Below, in pieces: positions 26,601-35,600 of a DNA stretch of 64,000 nucleotides. The stretch is taken from NCBI GenBank assembly GCA_028583605.1, contig CM053329.1:34062992-34126991 (forward strand), in the 5' to 3' direction. A model generated the notes under the pieces. The model was given only the letters and a program-made list of their open reading frames with translations, did not search any database and was not told where the DNA came from. Position 1 is the first letter of the stretch, and every line of letters starts with the position of its first letter. The position numbers and the translations under genes are program-made. This stretch comes from Dastarcus helophoroides. Lineage: Eukaryota > Arthropoda > Insecta > Coleoptera > Bothrideridae.

Positions 26601-29600
26601 TCCTGGTTGGTATGGAATGCTCAATTTCTCATTTCCAAATAAAATCTGCCTCCAGTAAGTCTTGGTGCAGCCAAAAATGTGCTTGGGTTGCCTCTTGTAA
26701 AAATGGCGCATATTGTCATTGGCGAAGTAATCCTTCAGTCAAGTCTGGGAATACCTTTGTAGATATACGAAATTTTTAGAAACATTTGACGAGGCAAGAG
26801 GTGATTTCGATCGAAAAACGCGCCAGAGACTTATTAACTTTCCGAACGGTTCCAAGGCCTCTCATGAATTTGCGACGATTGGAAAGAATTTTACATCTTC
26901 AAATTTTTCACTTTTACTCGTTGACAACAAGAATATTGCGACTTCTTCAAAAGAAAAGGCTAACCTGCTAGCCTTAATGTTTGCTGGAAATTCCAACATT
27001 GATTTTCGAAACGCAGAACCTTCCATTGTTTCTAAGGTTGGCACTTCGATGTGTAAAGTTCTTTTTAGACAACGCACAGTCAGAAAGATTCTATTCGAGT
27101 TTGACACAACAAAGGCTCCTGGTCTTGATAGCATCCCCGCTCTTGTTCTCAAGAAGTGCGCTTCAGAGTTGACTCCTGTCCTAAGCAAATTGTTCACACT
27201 CTCTCAGAACAAAGGTGTATTCGCTAACATTTAGAAATCTGCTAGATTGCATCCTGTCCGTAAGAAAGGAAAAAGAAATCTGACTAACACCTATCCCCCT
27301 GTATCTTTGTTGCCCGTTATATCTAAAGTGATATAAAAGGTTATGAACGTCGAAATTCTTAAATATCTGGAGGAGAATAGAATCATCTCGGACAGAGAAT
27401 GCGGTTTCAGACAACAAGCTCAACTGGTGATTTACTGGCCTATGTTACTTATAACTCAGCTATGGAAGAACACGGTGAGGCTAGGATTGTGACATTGGAT
27501 ATCTCAAAGGCCTTTGATAGAGCTGGCACCGATCTCTTCTCGCCAAATGAACATTTTATGGTCTTCCTCCTGGACTCTGTCATTTGATATTCAATTTTCT
27601 CGCTGACCGATCTCTTCAAGTCGTCGTCCATGGCATCTCATCCGAGACATTTGCGATTAATGCAGGGGTGCCTCAGGGGTCTCTCCTATCTCTTACTACT
27701 CTGTTTCTGTTACACATAAACGATCTCTTAGCTTCAATTTCTAATCCGATATACAGCTACGCAGATAATAGTAGCTTGGTGTCAGCTTTTTTCTCCGACA
27801 AAACATTATTCGTCGCTGCTTCACATCGGCTAAGAGAACTGCAGATGTAGATGATTAATCGAGATCTCGAAATCGTTCTGGAAATATCTGATCGACTTCA
27901 ACTCCTCAAAAACTCAGGCCGTAATTTTCTTTGAGAAAACATCAAGCGATAATGCAACAAACATACTCATGGATGGTAAAATCCTCCCGATGGGTCTTAA
28001 TCTGTCTGGAATGATGTGAGCACTAACTTCTCTTGAGACGATCATGTGCGCGCCACTACCAAGACCGTCTCTCAGAAGCTAGACTTTCTTTTTAGAGTTA
28101 AAAAGTATTTGACATCTCATCAACTGCTCACTATATACAAAGCTCAAGTAACACTAGAATCTTATTCTCATGTTTGGAGCTCAGCTCCATAACACACTTT
28201 AGCTCTTTTGGACTCAATTCAAAGGAGAGCTATTCACCTAAGTGATGACCGGGGTTTAACCAATTATTTCGAAACACTAAAGCACAGGCGGATGATTGGT
28301 GACTACAAATTCCTTCATGGCAGATGCTCCCAGGAACTAATAGGATTGATCCCACCAAGAGTAATATTTTTATGGCATGCAAGACAGTCGAAGACAGCAA
28401 ATTCCTGTGCAGTCCAACCTGATACAGTTAGGACTTCTGTCTATGTCTATGGAGACCCTTTTATCTATAAAACTTCCAAGCTATGGAATTCGTTACCGAA
28501 CGAAATTTTCCTTAAAAATAAAAAAAAGGACGTTCCGTTTTAAAATAATGTCAGCAACCACCTCCTAAACTTTGTACTATTGAATCACCCTATAGATTCT
28601 TATCCTTACATGATATTACTACACTTAAAAGAATAATTAATACAGGGGCCGCAGCAATATTTCCGATTTCTTTATAAATCATAAAAAAAATAATGAGTGC
28701 CTGCAAAGACTCCATCACAACCTCAGTACATATAGAAATTCCTAAGGTAATTGTAGGTATATCTTTCTCTATCAATGTCACAATTCTTCCTGTAGGTGAC
28801 TTTCCCGCTGTCAAGGGATCAATCGATAGTATATTTCTGTACATCAGCGACACTAAGGCTATTTCAATTTGCAATCGAAACTCCATTTTCCAGAAGAGTA
28901 AATGATTTTGGCCCACTCGCTTCAGAAAGCTAACAGAAAAAAATCCTAATCCGTAAGGCCATCTGATCTTTGGAGATATATCCGAATTGGTCTCGAAAGA
29001 GGAAATAAATTTTTTCGCGAGTGTGGCTATTAGCAGCCTAGAAAAATAAGTTGCATTGATTGGTCCAAAGTTAGTAATTACTTACATTGAACCTATTTGA
29101 AACAAAGTATAGAAAATTATATAAAAACAGTATTTTCTACCATAAGCTTTAAACAATATTTTGTATAGTGAAAATCTTCCATTTTTACTGTTTTCATCCT
29201 TGTAGCATTTTTCCAGTTGTTCTCCCAGTTTTCCAGATTTCAGTTTGTTACATACATTTGGCAGATCATCCTCTTTTAAATCCTTTTTTACGTGATTCTT
29301 GCAGATTTTTATAACAAACCTTAAAATATGAACAGAGATTTAAAAAATAGCTGAAAACAACTAAAATTATAATTGAGTAGACAATATTTTATTTGCTCCA
29401 CACTCGGCTTCACACTCGCGCGCGAATCGCTGCGTGAATTCACGCTGCGATTCGAGCGCGATTTTTGTACGAAAAACATGCCTCTCCACACTCGCAAACT
29501 TCGCAGTGTAGTTCGCGCTTCCAAGAGAAATGGACCCACAGGTAGCCACTGCTACTGCCGCTGCGCTTTGCGCTAATAGCATATTATAATTATCTGTATA

Positions 29601-32600
29601 TTAAAAATAAACGCCAAATAAAGAAAAAAAGAAAATAGTCCTCTCTGAAACCGCACAATAATCACTAGAAAAGACTAAAACTGTGACTGAATTCACGCCG
29701 CGAGTGTGGATGCATTCGCGCTTGCGCCTTTCGAAAGTCCCGCGAACCCTTTGACCCGGACCAAAAAACCGAGTTCGGAACGGGGAACAGCGCGAAGCGC
29801 GAAGCGCGAAGACGCGAAAGCCTCCACACTCGCGATTCGCCCTATTTCACGGGCTTTCGCGGCGCGAGTGTGGAGCCGGCATAACTGATAGTTGACTGGT
29901 TTTGACCACATTTTCCTTTATCAGTACGGGTACTTAATCTGAAAGATATTCTGAAATAAAAGTAATATCTGAAATCTCGTAATCTCCTGCAGCAATTTAT
30001 ATTTACGCGCCTTCTTCTACGTGAAAAGAGAGAAAGGATTCTTGGGTCACTTTTTTAAAAATTCGGAATTTTTTGAAGAATTCTTCATGGTGGACTCTTA
30101 TTGGTCGGAAACAATATATTTATTTATTTTCTTTAATTTTCTTTACTACAAATTTAAATATTTCCAAACTGGGTGGCAAAAATGTTAAATAAAATAAATG
30201 TTTTTTGAAGAATTCAATTTTTATTGAAAATTTCGACTTATTTCGAAAATTTCGACATTTTAAGATACTCATTTTTTCACAAAGTCGATGTTTTCTGGTT
30301 TAACCAAAATTCCATTTTTTTCTCTAAATTTTGACTTGATTTTGAAAATTGCGACCTTTTTACAATTTTACCTTTTTGAAAATTCCAACTTCTCCAAATT
30401 CTTCAAAATTCTGTCTTATTTGGATATATTTTGATTTTTTGAACCTTTTACTTTTTATAACTTTTGTCCTTGTTGAACACTTTATTTTTTGAAAATTTCC
30501 TTGTCAATATTTCAATTTTTTTCATATTTTGAAGGTTTTCGAAAATTTCTACTTTTTCTCAAATATTCAACCTTATTTTTGAAAATGTTGACTCTTTTTT
30601 CGAGTTGAAATTTTAATTTTTTTGATTTACTTCAAAGTTTTGAAGTTTTTGAAGAATTTTAACTTCTTTGCAAATCCGACTGTTTTTAAATCCGATTTTT
30701 TCAAAACATTTCAAAACGTTTTGAAATTTTGAATATCTTGAAGGTTTCAACTTTTGCAAACATCAACCCTCTAAAGTGTTCGATTTTTCTTAATTCGACT
30801 TTCTTCAAAATATTGACTTTTTCTCAAAATTTTGTCTTTCTAAAAGTAATGACATTTTTCGATTTTTTTAGCGTTTTGTCGTTTTATTTTGAAATCTTCG
30901 AAATTCAAATTTTCTCACTTATTTCAGTTTCCGCGTTTATCAGAAATTTACTTTTTTTGTTAAGTAATTTTTTTCAGTTTCGTTTTTCTTAAGGATTTTG
31001 ATTTATTTTCTGAATTATGAATTTTTGAAAATGTTTACACTAAAATTTCGATCTTCTCTAAAAATTGTGATTTTTTTCAAAATTTTAATTTTTTCCATAA
31101 ATTTTATCCTGTTGAAAAACTGACTTTTACCCTTTTTTTTTAAATTTCCACCTTGTCCAACTTTTGACAATTTCTCGAAGTTTCCAGCCTTTTTTATTCG
31201 ACTTTTTCTGAAAATGTTGACTTTTTCTCAAAATCTTGATTTTCTAAAAATGATGACTTTTTTGCAAAGTCTGTCTTTGAATTTTATTGAGAATTTCTTA
31301 ATTCGACTTTTTTCAAAATTATCACTTTGTTTCAAATTTTTGACTTTTTGAAAGTAGTGACTTTTGTGGAAAGTCTGCTTCGATTTTAATTGAAAGTTTC
31401 CAAACATTTTTTTTTTGCATTTCGTCTTAATATTTTAAAAAATTTGAAACTCAAATTTTCTCGGTTTTTTAGTTTCCACTTTTTTCAAATATTTACTTAT
31501 TTTATTAATAGCGAGACTTTTTCATGTTCGCCTTTTTTAAGATTTTGATTTATTGTCTGAATTCTGAATTTTCGAAAATGTTTCCTCAAAATTTCGATCT
31601 TTTCTCAAAATTGTGATTTTTTTCAAAATCTTGGTTGTTTAAATAAATCTGATCATGTTGAAAAACTGACTTTTATTTTTTTATTTCAATTTTCACTTTG
31701 ATCCAACTTTTGACAATTTCTTTTTTAAAAATTACGCCTTTTTTAATTTGTCGAGGATTCCATTTTTCTGTAGTAAACTGAACTTTCATTTGAAAAACTC
31801 GATTTTTGAAACATTAAATTTTCAGAATTTGAATTTTTTCAAAAATGTCGACTTCTTGTAAAAATTTTGACCTTTTCTCAAAGCTAAACTATTTTCAAAA
31901 TTTGATATATTTGAAAATCTTCTCTTTTCTTTCAAAATTTTGACCTCTTGTAAAAATGTTACCAAAGCTTCTGTCTTAAAATTTCGGTTTTATTCAAAAT
32001 TTTGTTTTTTTTTGATAGATATGATGTTTTTAACCTTTACCTTTTTTCAAAATATTTACATTTTTTTTGAAAATTTCCAATTTTGATCAAAATTTGTACT
32101 ATTTTTCGAAATTTTGACTTTTTTTAAAGATTCTGACTGTTTTTCTCGAAGTTTCGACTTTTGTGTAGTAAATTTGAGAAATTCGACTTTTTACAGAAAA
32201 TGTTCACCTTTTTTGAAAAATTTAATTTCCTTCATAATTGCTGCGTCTTTTTCAAATTCTCAAATGTTTCCAAAATTTTTCCCTTTTTAAAAAATTTCTA
32301 CCCATCAAAATTTGAAATTTTTTCGAAGTTATCGCTTTTTTTAGCCATAATTTTGGTGGAACGGACTGGTCCTTGGTTATCTTTAAAAATTGAAATACAA
32401 ACCTTGTCCCCTGAAACCAAGAAAGATTAAAAAACACAACAAAGGTTGCTCTAACGCGTTTCAACAGCCAAGCTATCATCTTCAGAGATATACTGATTGA
32501 GTCTCTCTGAAGATGATAGCTTGGCTGTCGAAACGCGTTAGAGCAACGTTTGTTGTGTTTTTTAATCTTTCTTGGTTTCAGAGAACAAGTTTTGTATTTC

Positions 32601-35600
32601 AGCTTTTTTTAGAATTTACAGTTTTTTCGAAATGTCTATCTTTTCTCAAAAGTTGATATACAAATCTTGTCGCCTAAAACCAAGAAAGATTTGTTTGAAT
32701 CTTTCTTGGTTTCGGGGGACAAGATTTGTATATCAATTTTTGAAGATAACCAAGGACAAATCCGTTTCACCAAAATTTTACCAAGAGTTCAACTATTTGT
32801 GAAAAGTTTGACATTTTTTCAAAATTTATTTGAAAGTGCTGACCGTTTTCATGAAACTTCGAATTTTTGTAATTTTAACTTTTTGATAAATTCGCCAGTG
32901 GCAGAAATTTTTCAATTTTTTTTAAGTATTCAAATTAGAAATTTTTCAATTTTGAACGAATTTTATAAAACAAATTCAAGACTTAACTAAATTTCGATTT
33001 TAAATCTGCCATTTTAAAAACTAGCACTTTTCAAGTTTAAACTGAAAAATTTCACGAAATAATCGAAATTTAGAAGTATTTTAGACAAATAGGAAATGTG
33101 GAGAAACATTTTTTTTTTAATTTTAAAGTTTGCTCTCGAAATTCCATTTCCAAATTTTCACTTTGAATTTGAATTTCGAAAAAGTGTTGTAGAAATTCAG
33201 AGGTTTTTTTACCTTAATCCCTGCATTACAATTTTGGTCTAGAAATAACTTTGGATATGAAATTTCAGTCTTAAATTAAAAAAAAATAATTCGTTAAAAG
33301 ACAAAATAAAATCACCTGTAAAAATTCAAATAAATTTGAACATTGATCAACGATATCAGTTCTCAGCGCGTATAGGCAACTTTAAATACAATCTTATGTA
33401 TTATTCATTACATAAAAATTGCCTTCCCGTTGATGCCTATTTTTGGTAATTTAGAGGTTGAATTTTGAAAAACTTTCTCTTACAAGGAAAGGTCGCGAAG
33501 TGTCCGGCGCCGATTTTGCTAATTTTTGGATATGTTTTAGATGATCAAAATCTAAGAGACACGTATTTTTTTTTATCGGCTGATAAACGGTTTTAAGGGT
33601 AGTTTTACCCCCTCAAAGTTGGGGCAAAAAATGCAGATTTTGCTGTTTCTCACATACCAAAAATGATATTCGAGTCGTTTCTTTTTTCAAAAGTTTTGTT
33701 TTGACGAGAAATAAAAGAAAAAAAAAATTTCAAAATTTTCCCACCCCCCTCATGGGGGCAAACTACCCCATTTAGAAGTTTTTTAATCATAAAAATGGTA
33801 ATTACCTCAGTAAAATTTTGAAAAAAATATATGTTATTTTAAACACCAAAACTAATTTTACCTGTTTTTGGATTTTGTCGAAAAAAATTTTTTTGGGGGG
33901 TAAACACCACTTACACGAATACGTATATGATAGGATGTATTTTTATGATTTTTGTTTTATTTTTTTTCTGAAGCGAAGTATTTCGACGAGAAACTAATAA
34001 AATAATTTTTTAAGATTTGTTCGTTAACCCCTCATCCCCTCCCACCACCCTTCCCTTATAGGAGGCTGAGCTACCTACTTAAAAAACCGGAAAATTCGAG
34101 ATTATTATGATCCATCTACTATCTATATACACCGAAAAAAAGTTTACCAAATATTTTTAATATTTTTAATTTTCGGTTCGTTATTTTTGAAACAAATTAT
34201 TTTAAAGAAGGTAGAAAAATATTATTTTTAAATTTTGGTTCTACCGGTCCCACCCTTCGTGTTGGCATACCAGTAGAATGAGCCAGTTAGCTATCTACTT
34301 GAAAAACTGGAAATTCGAGATCATTGCTGTCTCTCTATATACCACAAAACAGAGTTTAGAAAGGTTTTAAATTTTTGCATTTCCCATCCCAGGTAACTTA
34401 TCCTGATAGAAATAGGACGCGAGGTGTGGTTTGAAAAATTCGGAAAAATTATTTTTATTGTTTCTTGTTAAAATATTTCGTTCCAGGAAAAAAAGAAACG
34501 AATATCTTTACCGCCATAATAATATACACTTAAATGTTTTGGTAAATTCCCATATTTCTCGTGTAGGTATATCTAATATACAAAACTTCTAAATTTTTAT
34601 AAAGTTCAGACAACTGACCGCAGTTTTTATATAGATATTTTATACACATATTTGCTCTAAAGGGTGTTTACCCCCAAAAATTTTTCTTCAACAAACCCCA
34701 AAAAAATTCAATAAAATAAGTTTTGATTATAAAATATAGTGTTTTTTTTTTCAAAATTTTGCTGTTAAAATGACAATTTTTTGAATACTTAAAAACCTCA
34801 GAAAAGAGTAGTTTACCCCCTTATGAAGGTGCAAAAGTTTAGAATTTTTTTCGGTGTATAAAAAGAGATCGTAATGATATCGAACTTTCCGATTTTTTAA
34901 GTAGATGACTCACCCTCTGGTAAGATAAGGTGGAGAGAGGGAAAGAGAGATGACTGGAAAAGTTTTAAAAAAATTAATTTTCTAATTCCTCGTTGAAATA
35001 CTTCGTTTCAGATAAAAAACAAATTAAAAATCATAGAAATACATCCTATTATATACGTGTTTGACTTAAAGTGTGTTTACCCCTAAAATATTTTCCTTCA
35101 CCAAAACCCAAATGAAAGTAAAATTAATTTTGAGGTATAAAATAACATTTATTTTTCATAATTTAGCTGTTATAATGATTATTTTCTTGTTAATTAAAAA
35201 TTTCATAAGGGGTAATTTACCCCTATCAGAAGGAGTGGGGTTAAAAAATTTTGGTAAACTTTTCTTTTGGTGTATATAGATAGTAGAGGGATCATAATAA
35301 TCTCGAATTTTCCAGTTTTTTAAGTAGGTAGCTCACCCTGCTAAAAGGGAAAGGTGGAGGGTGGGGATGAGGAGTCACCAAAAAAATCTTAAAAAATTAT
35401 GTTCTTAGTTTCTCGTCGAAATACTTTGCTTCAGAAAAAAAATAAAACAAAAATCATAAAAATACATCCTATCATATACGTATTCGTGTAAGTGGTGTTT
35501 ACCCCCAAAAAAATTTTTTTCGACAAAATCCAAAAACAGGTAAAATTAGTTTTGGTGTATAAAATAACATATATTTTTTTCAAAATTTTGCTGACGTAAT

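Larger units (their letters stand above)
30190..33330. repeat. T-rich degenerate array in ABCC intron 1
   Basis: About 3 kb of irregular repeats of TTTTGAAAATTTCGACTTTT-like words, the same polarity and words as the left half of the 43-46 kb hAT-type copy. No CAGGG terminus could be found here. It is interrupted by palindromic repeats at 32352-32597 and 32645-32780. Short open frames within it are translation noise. Confidence 0.65.

Noticed and set aside
29373..29911. Overlapping open stretches of 60-72 codons rich in Arg/Ala/Ser
   Set aside because: Produced by the high GC content of the MITE-like island, open on both strands, with no domain.
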